DNA of 64,000 bases, from positions 36,475,501-36,539,500 of the forward strand of contig NC_068558.1 of the NCBI RefSeq assembly GCF_022201045.2. The letters are read 5' to 3'. The notes beneath the pieces were generated by a model. That model saw nothing but the letters and a program-made list of their open reading frames with translations. It was not told the DNA's origin and did no database searches. Origin of the DNA: Citrus sinensis. Its lineage: Eukaryota > Streptophyta > Magnoliopsida > Sapindales > Rutaceae. The position numbers were made by a program, and so were the translations under genes. Positions within the stretch are counted from its first letter, which is position 1, and each line of letters begins with the position of its first letter. Below are positions 34,145 through 45,152 of this stretch, one piece after another.

Positions 34145-35362
34145 ATGGAGAAGTATTCTCTTACCAAAAAACTTGGCAGCGGCTCATTCGGCTGTGTTTG
34201 GCAAGCGGTAAATAAGCACTCGGGAGAAGTTGTTGCAATCAAAGCATTGAAAAAAAGCTATTCGCGGGAAAAATGCTTAAATTTGAGGGAAGTAAAGTGC
34301 TTGCGGAAGCTGAATCATCCAAACTTTGTGAAGGTTAAAGAACTAATCGTGGAGAAGGGCAATGTGTTGTTTGTGTTTGAATGCATGCAGTGCAATCTTT
34401 ACCAACTTATGGAAGCGAAAAAGCAGAAGCAGCAGCTATTCTCTGAATCTGCAGTCAAAGCATGGCTTTTCCAAGTTTTTCGGGGACTCGATTACGTGCA
34501 CCAGCAGGGTTACTTTCACCGGGACCTGAAGCCAGAGAACTTACTTGTTTCGCAAGGTACTATCAAGATTGCTGATTTTGGTCTTGCTAGGGAAATCGAT
34601 GCTTTCCCACCATATACAGAACGTGTAGGAACACGATGGTATCAAGCCCCGGAGATTCTGTTTAAATCAGGGCTGTATAGCTCAAAAGTTGATATGTGGG
34701 CTATGGGAGCTATCATGGCGGAATTGCTCCTTTTTCGTCCGCTTTTTCAGGGTACTGATGAAGCTGATCAGATGTACAAGATATGCAGTGTTCTTGGCAG
34801 TCCTACTATGAATTCTTGGGCTGATGGACTCCGTCAAGCAATGGCAATTAACTACCAGTTCCCACAGTTATCCGGCGTCAATCTCTCTGCGTTAATGCCA
34901 TCGGCAAGTGAGGACGCAATCAACTTGATCGAATCACTTTGTTCGTGGGATCCCTGCAAAAGGCCGACGGCTGCAGAGGCATTGCAGCACCCTTTCTTCA
35001 AGAGATGCTTATATGTTCCACCACATCTTCGTTCGACGCCAGCAGTTGCAGCAACGCGAAGGGGAATGTTGAAGCAGCAAGGTGATAGGATTGATGCCGA
35101 GGCTTTACCTTATCCGAAGATCGTTAAGCAACTTTCTCCTTTGGATATAATGACGGCTGTGCAACAGAACTCTGCTGCCGGAAGGAAGGGTCAACAGAGC
35201 TTGGCAAACAAGGCTATTGCTGCTAATAGGCAGCCTATGGGGCAGATGAAGCTGCCTTCTATGAAGGCTGGAGTGCAATGGAATGCTGAATCAAGAGACT
35301 GGTTTCTCGGACCATTTCAAAATCTGGAACCTGGCAGAATATACAACGAGAAATTTGGTTGA
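34145..35362 (+). CDS. Intronless MAK/ICK/MHK-like (CDKF-4-like) protein kinase
   Basis: One uninterrupted frame of 405 residues. The kinase domain spans about residues 4-292: glycine-rich loop GSGSFG (11-16), ATP lysine K33 in VVAIK, helix-C glutamate E49, catalytic HRDLKPEN (125-132), DFG (144-146), APE (168-170) and CSWDPCKRPTA near the end. The best family match is the plant MHK/CDKF-4 group (animal MAK/ICK/MOK), from NLREV..LRKLNHPN, GYFHRDLKPENLL and PPYTE. Those plant genes normally have many introns, so this looks like an old retrocopy later multiplied by DNA duplication. Two normally conserved activation-segment residues differ: the TEY tyrosine is arginine (TER, 158-160), and the CMGC arginine of WYRAPE is glutamine (Q167). 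Core catalytic residues are present, so activity is possible but regulation and substrate choice may differ. The C-terminal tail (about 293-405) is basic and Gln-rich. Confidence 0.9.
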   Translation: MEKYSLTKKLGSGSFGCVWQAVNKHSGEVVAIKALKKSYSREKCLNLREVKCLRKLNHPNFVKVKELIVEKGNVLFVFECMQCNLYQLMEAKKQKQQLFSESAVKAWLFQVFRGLDYVHQQGYFHRDLKPENLLVSQGTIKIADFGLAREIDAFPPYTERVGTRWYQAPEILFKSGLYSSKVDMWAMGAIMAELLLFRPLFQGTDEADQMYKICSVLGSPTMNSWADGLRQAMAINYQFPQLSGVNLSALMPSASEDAINLIESLCSWDPCKRPTAAEALQHPFFKRCLYVPPHLRSTPAVAATRRGMLKQQGDRIDAEALPYPKIVKQLSPLDIMTAVQQNSAAGRKGQQSLANKAIAANRQPMGQMKLPSMKAGVQWNAESRDWFLGPFQNLEPGRIYNEKFG

Positions 35363-36290
35363 AAAAGAAAGGCTCGTATAATTCTATTATAATGGTAGAA
35401 TTGAACATTGTTAACTAAGCTTTGAATGTATTGCTTCTATGTTTATTTCAATGACAAAAAATTACACTGTTACCCAAATTACAAACTTTTGTGATTCTCA
35501 GCCCAGTTTCTAACATATCCATGCGTACATCATTGTGAAGTTCAGGAATTGAAAGATCCTTGTAAGCATTTGCAAACGCAGCATTTTAAAATATTGGATA
35601 GATACTTAAAGATCAAACTGACACATTTTACTGCAGAGTTCTTCAGCTGAATCTTCTTTTGATTTGATTAACTAATGCGATTTGAGGTTTATGTTCAAAT
35701 ATGCAAATCCGGAAGAATGCATAAACAATTATTCACAAGATGTAGAAATAAACACAAATCAATGTCTTCCAAACAACAAAATCAGACCGATATTATAATT
35801 TAATAATAGCCTTTCTACGAATCAACACAAATTTCCCAACAGCAGCAGTTCTTACAAGGAGACCGACAGCCGCCGAATAACTAGTTCAGTGATCAATTAA
35901 TATAGGGTGCAACGACTTGAAATCTCCCTCCGGTTTCTATTTGACACACTCTGGCCAGTATAAGTCCATTCATTTCATTTGAAATCGAACATCAATTAAA
36001 TCTTGACTTCAATTGCCTCCCAAAACATGATGAAGTGCATCCCTATAGAAGAAGCGAAGGCAAACTTGCAATTGATCTTAGGAGGATGGTGTTTGTCAGA
36101 CTGTGATAATTGATATCATGGAACTCGTCAGTGCATGCTTTTGATAAAAAATTTCAGAAAATTGACTTACAATTGATGAAGCATTTGAAAAAATACCAAG
36201 ATAAATGAAGAAAAAAATTATGAAAGAATGAGCTGAATAACAAAACTGGCAAGGGGAATATTTCTATTGGTTCCACTGGCCAAAGTTCAT
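35363..36290. other. 3' regions of the kinase and of RRP45
   Basis: The spacer between the convergent kinase (plus) and RRP45 (minus) genes should hold both 3' UTRs. Parts match the downstream flank of the kinase pseudogene. No other gene is visible. Confidence 0.5.
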
Positions 36291-39200
36291 CTAGCTCACA
36301 TGGGCAGGAGAGGATGCCCTCTTTTTTCTCTTGTGCTTTGGCTTCGCAGCGTCCATCAATGTTTTGTCTCCACCTTTATGCACTTTCGTTTCAGATACAT
36401 CCATTGCGGAAGATGCTGGAATAACAATTTCAGGTGGTTCCTCTGACTTTGACTCACTGGACTTTCTTTCGCTTACTGCGTCTTCTTGTTTCTCCTTGGA
36501 TGTTAATGTTCCTGCAATTTGTACTCTTCACACAGATCAGTTTCTCAGTGAATCTTCTGTGTTCCAGTAAATGCTCACTCAGTAGACTCTACATATGCAT
36601 TACAGGACACCTGCCAAAGTGGCTTCTCCCCTCCCCAAAATTTGCCTCCCCATGAGCCACCCAATTAACCGATGGTAGAGAAATATATAATTCAAATAAT
36701 ATAAGTTTACAAAACATAATCAGCAAGATGTCAATCTAAATTTTTGTGCTTCTAAGAGCAATTTCACACAAAGTACCTTGTGAAGCTGGAGAAGCTTTCA
36801 GGACATCTGAATCAACACCCTCGGAGCAAGGATCCCTTAGAGGAGAAGGTCCGGGTTAAAAGAAAAAGAATCAGTGAATGGATGAAAATACAGTAAAATC
36901 ATGGGTTACCTCTTCAAAAATTTCAAATTAAACTACAAAAACAACACAAGCGCATAACAAATTCAGAAGTCCTGTAAAGACTACAATTGTCCCAACAATT
37001 ACTAGCATCAAATTGAATTCTAGCTATAAGCATGAACAAAGAACTACTAAAACAAGTTTATTATGCTGCTAGAGGCACTTAAAAGGATCTACTTACTATG
37101 AAATTTTTAAATGAAATGAGTTGAATGACATCAATTAAATTGCACATATCACTTTTGGAGAAATTTCATTTTCCACAATCTCAACTCATTTGGAGAAGTT
37201 TCATTTTCCCAAATCTCAACTCACAAAAGCTTCAGGTTATATTCAAACTTGAAGGCGTTGAGCACCCAGAACCTTCACTTATCATACTATAACATGAATA
37301 ACAAGTATGGAAAGCGAAATACAGGGTCCTTTACAGTTCACATATTAGAAGACAAATGCAAAGGGAAAGAAGATAATTAATGTAATAGTTTTCACTACAA
37401 AATCATGAAAAAGAACTTTTAACTGATTGACACTCAGAAGAGATTAGCTATTTCACAAACATAAAAATGATAATTTGTTAAATTACAACCAGCTGATCGC
37501 AAAACCTCCTAGTCACTTATTTATTTAAATTTTTACTAGATGGCGATAAATCTGAGACAAGAACTTGAAACCTAAAGCATAAAGCAGAGAAGTGGGCCTT
37601 GAACGGATAAAAATCAACTTTTTACACAAATTCGAAGTTTTCCTTCTGTACAGAAAGTTGGGTACTTCCCTAAAAAGTGCCTACCCAAATGTATGGAACC
37701 TAGAAAAACAAGCACCATACCTACTTGCAGCCATCCCAACAAAATTAGTAGCTGCACCATCTCTCCTGCTACTTCGGCCGAGCTCAGACGATTTGGATTC
37801 ACCTGCACCATCATCACTTGGACCAGCTCTTTCCGCAGATGCCAGTCTTGGCTTCTGCAAATGGTTCCATGACAGCTCACTCACACCCTTTTGGCCAGAC
37901 AGTTCATTTTGTTTTTCTTTCAAATAAGGACTACCATCCAAAATAATTGAAGTAGGGTGACGCTTGATCTTACGTAATGCTCTTTCTGTGTTGAAAGTTT
38001 CAACCTACACATATCATAGAAAATTTCAGGGAGCAACAAAGCGAAATTCTGATTTGCAAAACTTTAGTACAAAAAACAAATATTGGAAAAGAAACAAAAA
38101 ATTAAAATCATAAAATCTGGGAAAAGATCCACAGTTAAAGAAAACAAGCACATTAAAACTAGCCTCGTTTGCTTCCAAACACAAGCAAAATTATCAACAT
38201 TTGACCCCCTGATTCAGTTCCTTTCCTTAAAAAGCTGATCAAATGTATGGCTAACACTCTTAGAATATACTTTCAAAGCAGCAGATTAATGACACAAATC
38301 ATTATCTCAGGAAAAAGGGCTTACTAACTCCAGCTATATATTAAGAGTGCAGTCAGAAATCAGACAAAATGTTTCTCCAGCAATCCAATCTTGTTTTACC
38401 CCCACTCTTCAACTCGACAACCAAGACATCTACTACCTGTGCTGATTTTGATTCAAGCAATTGATTTCTCTCCACAAGGTTCTCTCTCACTTGTACCAGA
38501 ACTCCTACAAGGCTTAAAATGAAATGCTGAAGATTTCTCCCATATTTTGACCTTTTGAAGACAAAGAAAGCAAAAAAAAACTTGGGGAAGAGATAGGGGC
38601 AGCAACAATAAATGAATAAGGCCTTGTAACCATTAAATAATTTCTTGAATGTACCATTGTAGACCAAAATTAACAGTTTCATAAGAAATGCTTAACTAGA
38701 ATCTAGAATTATGGAAGCTGCAATGAGGTTTTAAAACACGAGGGAGAGAAAGAAAAGGATAGCTGAGGCTGATCGTCAGGCAGAATCAATTATTAGGGAC
38801 TAAGTAATGACAAACAATTCAACTTCTAAATAAGGAGTATTGCATTGAAAATAGGTACGAGTACATTTACAAAGGGATGACTCATTATATGGAATATCAT
38901 AACTTATGTTCAAGTGGCACTCTATGTATTAGAACAGTCACAAAATAAGGATAAAAGTTTGCCTGTCTATCACTTTCAACAAGAAATTGTTGGTGTGTTA
39001 ACATCTAGAGGTAAAAGAACAGTTGAAACCGTACACACTCAGCATATTACCGCTTCCAAACCTAATTGCAGTGATCCAATCAGCGATAATTAGAGCCTAT
39101 TTCATACATATATTACAACGGATAGGAAGAATAAAGCCTTTTTTTTTTTGAGGAACTAGGAAGAATAAAACCTTTTTCAAAAAAACTACTTTGAAAAGCA

Positions 39201-41815
39201 GAAACTCACAGCATCTTTTATCTTCTTTGTCATATCACCAGCCATCCTGGAAGAGAGCCTCAAACATTGCATGATAACACTCTGCAGGACTCCCTCTCCT
39301 CCAGGTTTCTGAATAGCACAAACGTCACCATTTGCGTTAAGTGTAGCAGTCATTCTTCCCGCCATTACAGCTTCTTCATGGTGGGTTGGATCAATAACCT
39401 ACGCAGCATTTTCTCACATTAGGACATGCTGATTAACAAACTTTCACTCTGCATGAGAATGCATATTTGAAAATTACAGAAGATTTACAGGATTAAAGTT
39501 AGCATACAATCAAGCTCTCACTACTGAAAAATCCAAAAGTCACTGCAATAGGAAGATGATGTATAATCAACGGCAATGGTTCTCTCTCCTGTGAAAAAGA
39601 AGCACTCATAAACAAGTAAATAATAATACATAATGAAACAGCCATCTGAAATAATCAACGGCAATAGTAGCGTACATGGAGAATCCAAAATAATTACTCC
39701 TATATCCATGCAAAGGAGCAGATCAATACGTGAAGGACAGTCACCGCGACTTAGATTTTATGATTAGACCAAAATAAGACGTGTCCAACAATATCCCAGA
39801 AAAAGATTAAAGAGCAGAATCTTGGAAAGGGTAAATTAGGCAGGAGAGTAATCTGCCCTAACCATTCCTGTTTTACCATTTCCTTTTCTAGTTACATTGA
39901 AAGAGTCATCCTTCACTACTACATAATCTTCAGCTGTTGTAAGTATTCTTCCTCAAAATTTTTCATAATCCACTAAATTTCGTATCTTCCATCTTATTTT
40001 GAAGGTATAATATCAATCCAAAATAAATTCCTTCAAAATTCAACTCTCAATCAGGTTTTCTAATGTTCAAAAGTGAAAAAAAATATAGACTGTAGAAACA
40101 TTAATACAGAGGGACTCAAACCTTATTCCTTAAGTCCAAATTAAGCTTGTATACAGTTGTTCAACAAATGCATTTAAATTTAATCAACAGCAAACTCTAA
40201 CACTAACCTCAGGTGGATGTACTATCACTTCCAAACCATCTTCTCCTCCTAGTGAGCATTCAGGCCTCCTATACGTCAGAAGAGCACCCAAAGCAGCAAT
40301 ATTGGCAGCATCAACAAGATTTCTGTTCCCGCACAATGATGAAATATTTACTTACAGATCGTGACATTTAGCATTGATTAACTAAACCAAACAATGCATA
40401 CACACATGTATATGTTTACTCACCCTCCATTATCTAGAATGTGGAGATCAATACGTATAGCCCACACTAACTTCCCAGCTAGAACACAAAGCGATTCTGT
40501 ATCCACTGCCCTGCTTTCCCTGCAAGATTCCTCCAAGTTAAAACCTTCAAAATGTCATTTGAATGCATATCCGCTATGTATAGCTTGGTTTTCCTCTAAA
40601 GGGCTGATAAAAGATAGGTTTCACATGAATTTCCAATCTTACTAAGATGCCCCCATCAAGGTATCCCAAAATTTTAGGAAACTTTTGTGTTTTTAATAAT
40701 TATGAATAATTCTTGGATATAAAATTGGGAAGAGAAATATAGCATGATTATTGTGTAATGCTCAAATTCATAGAACAATTATCTATCATATGAGTTTCAA
40801 ACCTTCTGAATGATCCAAAAGGTGACAAACATAAACTCTATTTGAAAAGTAAAAGTTAATGAAGCCAAACCTTTGTAAAATGGTCATAATAACAACATTG
40901 ACAATAGAAGATTTTTGAAACACATAAAAATTGTCACCTCAGACCACGATCTACTATCAGTCCCAACTCCACTGCAGATTCACCAGGACGGCCCGGCTCA
41001 AATGAAGGATCAGCCATTGGTGAGAATTCAGTGTAGATTGACAATGTCCCTTCATTAGGTCGATCTCGATAAGGTTGAGCCAGTTGTCCAGTTACAAAAC
41101 CCATTACATGAGTCTGACCTAGCTGAACTTCTGATGAACCATCTTCCCTGCATGTACATCACACCATCAACTCAAAAGGAAAATAAGACATCCAAATGTC
41201 TATTACCGAACCAATAAAACAGAAACATTGCAATAACACAAAGAAACTGAAGCTATCCTCTATGCATAACTGAAGATAATAAACAAATAACCATTAAATT
41301 CCTACGAGCATATCCTTCCACAAGCAATAACAAGAATCCGAGTAGAAAATGAAAATGCAAGTGCCTTCAGTACAAAAGGCATCAATCAAATATACAAAAA
41401 ATGGAAACAGTTGGAGATTAGAGAACTGGCATTTGAAAAACAGTAATTACCCAAATTGGAGTAAAAATTTAAACTTCAAAATATTATGTAAGGACATAAA
41501 CTCGCAGTATAACCTAGAAACTAAGTGGGGTTGCAGCAGGGCAAGGCTCGACTGTAAGCAAAAGAAGATATTCAAAACAAAAGCAATTACAACATATAAT
41601 CACCTAAACCAAGAAACCCACTTGTGTACATGTATGTGCGTGTCTCTCTCCTCTATGTAGGAGAAAGCGGATACTTGCCTGCCAAACTTGATTGATAGTT
41701 TACGGTATTCATAAGGGTTGCGACCATCAATTCTGATACCAGAAGTCAGTGCAGTCTTTATGAATTTCTTCTCATTCATAGTTAACTGCCATGTATTTGC
41801 CAATCTCAGATCCAT
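36291..41815 (-). CDS. RRP45: Exosome complex subunit RRP45 (CER7 type)
   Basis: Nine minus-strand exons, in order: 41679-41815, 40938-41147, 40424-40519, 40208-40322, 39508-39588, 39210-39398, 37721-38004, 36777-36835, 36291-36511. They join in frame to 463 residues (Arabidopsis CER7 has about 438). The RNase PH-like core runs through about residue 305: RIDGRNPYEYRKLSIKFG, GSSEVQLGQTHVMGFVTGQL, FSPMADPSFEPGRPGESAVE and NANGDVCAIQKPGGEGV. The tail is plant-specific and low in complexity, with Ser/Glu-rich parts and a basic end (KPKHKRKKR) that may be a nuclear signal. RRP45 is a ring subunit of the RNA exosome. In Arabidopsis the CER7 version controls cuticular wax through CER3 mRNA silencing. 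Intron 1 must use a GC donor (CAG then GCAAGT) to keep frame; all others are GT-AG. Intron 7 holds sequence shared with the flank of the kinase pseudogene. Confidence 0.94.
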
Positions 41816-43247
41816 TTATTGTCTCAGTTCTGCCACCGAAGGGAAGGGGGAAAAAAAAAAACTGAGCTTCTCACACACATTACACTACCAGTAAAATTAA
41901 ACCTCTAATTCCAGTTTCTCTCCAACGTAAAAACTTTGTTGAATTAATCAAAGCATGAAAGTGAAATGAGGTTGTTCAAAGACAAAAATTAAAGAAACAA
42001 AGAGGAAGTAGCAGCAGCAATGCAGGCAACTTAAACTGATAATGGTAAATTAATGGGCTAAATTATCTAAATCAACTCCAATTATTGCATTTTCAAACAC
42101 CTCTACTAATTACACAACACAATCCCTTTACAATAGTTAAAAGAAAAAAGAAAAAAAAAAAGCCGTCAAAAGTTTACCTTCAACAGAAGCTCTGCCTTAG
42201 TGGCAGCGGCAAAGCAATGCAGCCGTTCAGCAGCAACAAGCTTCGACTTTGGTGGAACTAGCTTTCAAACAGCGGCGGCGGCAGCAAGTTCCAAATTTGA
42301 GAGAAGAGGAAGAAGAGCGGCGGGATAGCCCGTGGGCTAGCCTTTAGTTTTGAGAGGGAAAGAATTTTGGTTAATTTTTAATTGATTTTTTCATATTTGT
42401 TTCTAATTGATACCTGTTAATTTAATTTAATAAATAACAATGCTGTTAAAATAACATGATCTTAATTTGTGTTTTTTTAATGAGTTTTCTGTAATGGTTT
42501 GAAAAATTACAATACCATTGAACCAGGTTCCCGGCGCGGGTGTACAGTTTTAAAGGGCGGCCGGGTAAAACCCGGACCCGAGTCTTCTTGATATGTTTCA
42601 AGGTCCTGGATGGTAAATTGGTAATAAAGTGCTGCCACTTTTTTACACTACAGTAATTTAATATAATTTTTTGTGTAAAAAAAAAATAGAGGGAAAAAAA
42701 AAATCACAGCTATCAAAGACCCCGACTGCCGCTTCCAAACGGGATGTAACTCGCAAGGGCTTTCGCAGTTTCGCTGTGCTAACGTAAAATATACGAATGT
42801 GCTTGGTGTAAATATACGAATGTTGACAATAATTTTTATTTCCTACTAGCTATTACACAAACATTCTTCGCCACTAAGAACTATAACTATATGTCACTAG
42901 ACATACCAATTTCTCCCATTGAAAATCATCAAACGACATGTGAACAAATAATGAAACAATCGCTTAGAAAACGATTATCATGATCATTGCTCATATTTGG
43001 TTCAATTTAACCAGAAGCATCCATTCATCCAAACAAGCCATTGAAGTACTTCCTAAGTGCTTCTTCTCCATTAAACAAAATGCACTTCCAAATACACATT
43101 CACTCTGTCATAGCTTCACTAACCTCCCAGTCCCACATGACCAAATTACAAATATAAAAATATTTTATCTACATTAAAATATTTAGCTATACATAAAAAA
43201 AAAAAGAAATAATAATTACAATAATTCGACTGTTCAACTTGGATTAA
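41816..43247. other. RRP45 promoter/leader and spacer
   Basis: The RRP45 leader probably extends to about 42300, where GC-richer sequence with GGCGGC repeats begins. A small GC-rich patch (about 42525-42590, CCGGGTAAAACCCGG) could be the remains of an element similar to that at 17590. The remainder is AT-rich, with the 3' UTR of the next minus-strand gene near 43200. No other gene is seen. Confidence 0.4.
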
Positions 43248-43796
43248 CTAACCAGACAAGCTAAGGTAAATGGACGTGGCAACACCAAGCGCGTAGACTC
43301 CAATCGCGGCGCCAACAAGATCTTTCCTGGACCCGGTCACGGCTCCGATTCCAGCGATTCCCGCGACTCCAATCGGAACCCGGCCCAGTAAAGCTTTCCC
43401 AGCGTTACCCACAACAGCACTCGCGTAAAGCACCACGGCCCATTCCTTGAACCGGTTCGACCCGATGACTTCCGGTTTCTCCTCTTTCTCTTCTTCTTCT
43501 TCTTCTTCTTTGGACCGGCGGCTATGGCACCGAGATACTCGTTTGAAGGCCGAGTCGACCTGGGCTTGACTGGGAGGGTGCGGGACCCACTTGACGACGA
43601 GGGGAGGCGGGTGGGGAAGAGAGAGGAGCCCGTGGTGGATGTGATTGGAGGCGGTTAAGAGCTGGTAAGGGAGGACGCCCTCGAAGGCGTGTTGAGTCAG
43701 TGAGAGGCAGTGAGAGTAGGCCGAGTCGCATGCTGAAATGAACTCGTTCGAGTTCGAGAGAGATGAGTTGATTTGCTTTGAAGCTGATAAACCCAT
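43248..43796 (-). CDS. Plant protein of unknown function, likely N-myristoylated
   Basis: A single-exon frame of 182 residues beginning MGLSASKQ, which fits the N-myristoylation rule (Gly2, Ser6). Residues 20-90 contain ACDSAYSHCLSLTQHAF and PSQAQVDSAF, arranged like a conserved plant family I cannot name with confidence. An acidic run of glutamates (about 95-107) is followed by a C-terminal part rich in Gly, Ala and Val (about 118-182), which could be membrane-associated. The GC content is clearly higher than in the flanks, as in a real coding region. The overlapping plus- and minus-strand frames are shadows. Membrane attachment by lipid plus hydrophobic tail is an inference; no enzymatic motif is visible. 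Confidence 0.72.
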   Translation of the reverse strand: MGLSASKQINSSLSNSNEFISACDSAYSHCLSLTQHAFEGVLPYQLLTASNHIHHGLLSLPHPPPLVVKWVPHPPSQAQVDSAFKRVSRCHSRRSKEEEEEEEKEEKPEVIGSNRFKEWAVVLYASAVVGNAGKALLGRVPIGVAGIAGIGAVTGSRKDLVGAAIGVYALGVATSIYLSLSG

Positions 43797-44657
43797 TTTA
43801 CTCCGAAGTGGGCCGCTGTCTGAAAAATTCCTCCCTGTTTCTACAATTTTTGTGTGGATTCTGTTGTGCGCGTGTGGATTATATTATCACTTGACTTACC
43901 TTTCAGCCCATAATATGTCCTACATTCTTTATCATATGGCTCCCTTTTGTATCAAGATATTTTTTAAAATAATGTCAGTTTTTTACTTGTTTCATATAGG
44001 TCCTACCATTAACCATTGTCAGTTTGTCACCGGTAGTAAATTCAATTGTCTTTGCATTCTTTTGAGATGTGAAATCAACTTATCATCATAAACGTGGGAA
44101 TAGGTTTGAGTATTTGTTTTTTGGGGGGTGGTTTGAGTACTTATTCATTTGTGAGAACAATTTCTTAATAATAAAAATAAAATCAAATTTGTGATGTAAT
44201 ATATTTAAAAAATATATAACTAAAGGTAAATTTACCCCAAAAAAAAAAGAAAAAATTCTACCAGCCTAATTTCTCCTAATTTACTATCCAAAAAGGAGTA
44301 TATTAAATAATAGTACCCTTAAGTTAATGTCAATAGATATGCCATCATACTTAGGGGTATTGTTGTTCAAAATACTCAAATTTTGTATTTTCTTGAATAA
44401 AAATTTTAAAAATTTATACTTAACATGGGCTATGTGCCATGTGGTAAATTAACAACAAACTTCGATTTTCCTTGAGCTTTATTATATATTAATAAATTTA
44501 TACTCAAATTTCCTTTCCCGTTTGGGATTCGGATCCGACCCAGCTCTCCGTTATTATATATTACATAAAATATTTTATCGAATTACTTTTTATTTTCAAA
44601 ACAAAACCTTGCAATCGATTATTCTCCTCTTACGTTCAATTAATCGGCTGAATTAAC
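43797..44657. other. Spacer between divergent small genes
   Basis: Promoter regions of the minus-strand gene at 43248-43796 and of the plus-strand gene at 44658. AT-rich beyond about 44100. No gene is visible. Confidence 0.4.
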
Positions 44658-45152
44658 ATGGCAAATTATGAACTGAAATTGCAACAAGACAACACCATTC
44701 TAACACGGGCGAGAAATCTCAACTGGGATTTACAAAACATGGAAGCCGACTTCGTAATCCAATTTCGTGCGCACCTTGAGCACGACCAAAATAATAATAA
44801 TAACAATGTCCTCCCACGGCCACATGCCGCCACCGCCACCAAGAAGTTACTGTACATGCAAGAAGCAAGCAACTTTTTAACCGACGATGGCATGTCACAA
44901 CTCTTGACTAACATTCTTGAAGATGAAGGAATAACAGCCGACGCCGATGGACAGCTTTTATGCGACGGTGGGTTGCAACTTCTCCGGCCCGACGGGTCCA
45001 GGATGCTGGCGTTTCCTCAGTCTGTGAGAATTTACATGTTGTCAAAGTTGGTGGATTGTGTGCTTAGGTATGTCAAGTGGTTGAGTTTTAGTCCCCGCAA
45101 TCGGTCTGTCAAATTTGTGCCGATTTCAATTGATTTAAGCCATGGATCATGA
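44658..45152 (+). CDS. RING-less paralog of the adjacent RING-H2 protein
   Basis: A single-exon frame of 164 residues. Its start (ELKLQQDNTIL, WDLQNM) and later parts (NILEDEGITADADGQLL, PQSVRIYMLSKLVDCVL, KFVPISIDL) closely follow those of the protein encoded at 47426-48100. It stops just after KFVPISIDL, before the position where the neighbour has its RING-H2 finger. A run of asparagines lies near residue 45. The two genes are clearly tandem duplicates. Without the finger it cannot be an E3 ligase by itself; it could be a dominant-negative partner or a decaying copy. The N-terminal domain is not one I recognise. Confidence 0.68.
   Translation: MANYELKLQQDNTILTRARNLNWDLQNMEADFVIQFRAHLEHDQNNNNNNVLPRPHAATATKKLLYMQEASNFLTDDGMSQLLTNILEDEGITADADGQLLCDGGLQLLRPDGSRMLAFPQSVRIYMLSKLVDCVLRYVKWLSFSPRNRSVKFVPISIDLSHGS

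Noticed and set aside
43522-44091. Open frames overlapping the gene at 43248-43796 on both strands
   Set aside because: They arise from the GC-richer coding region and its promoter; the composition and motifs fit only the frame beginning MGLSASK.
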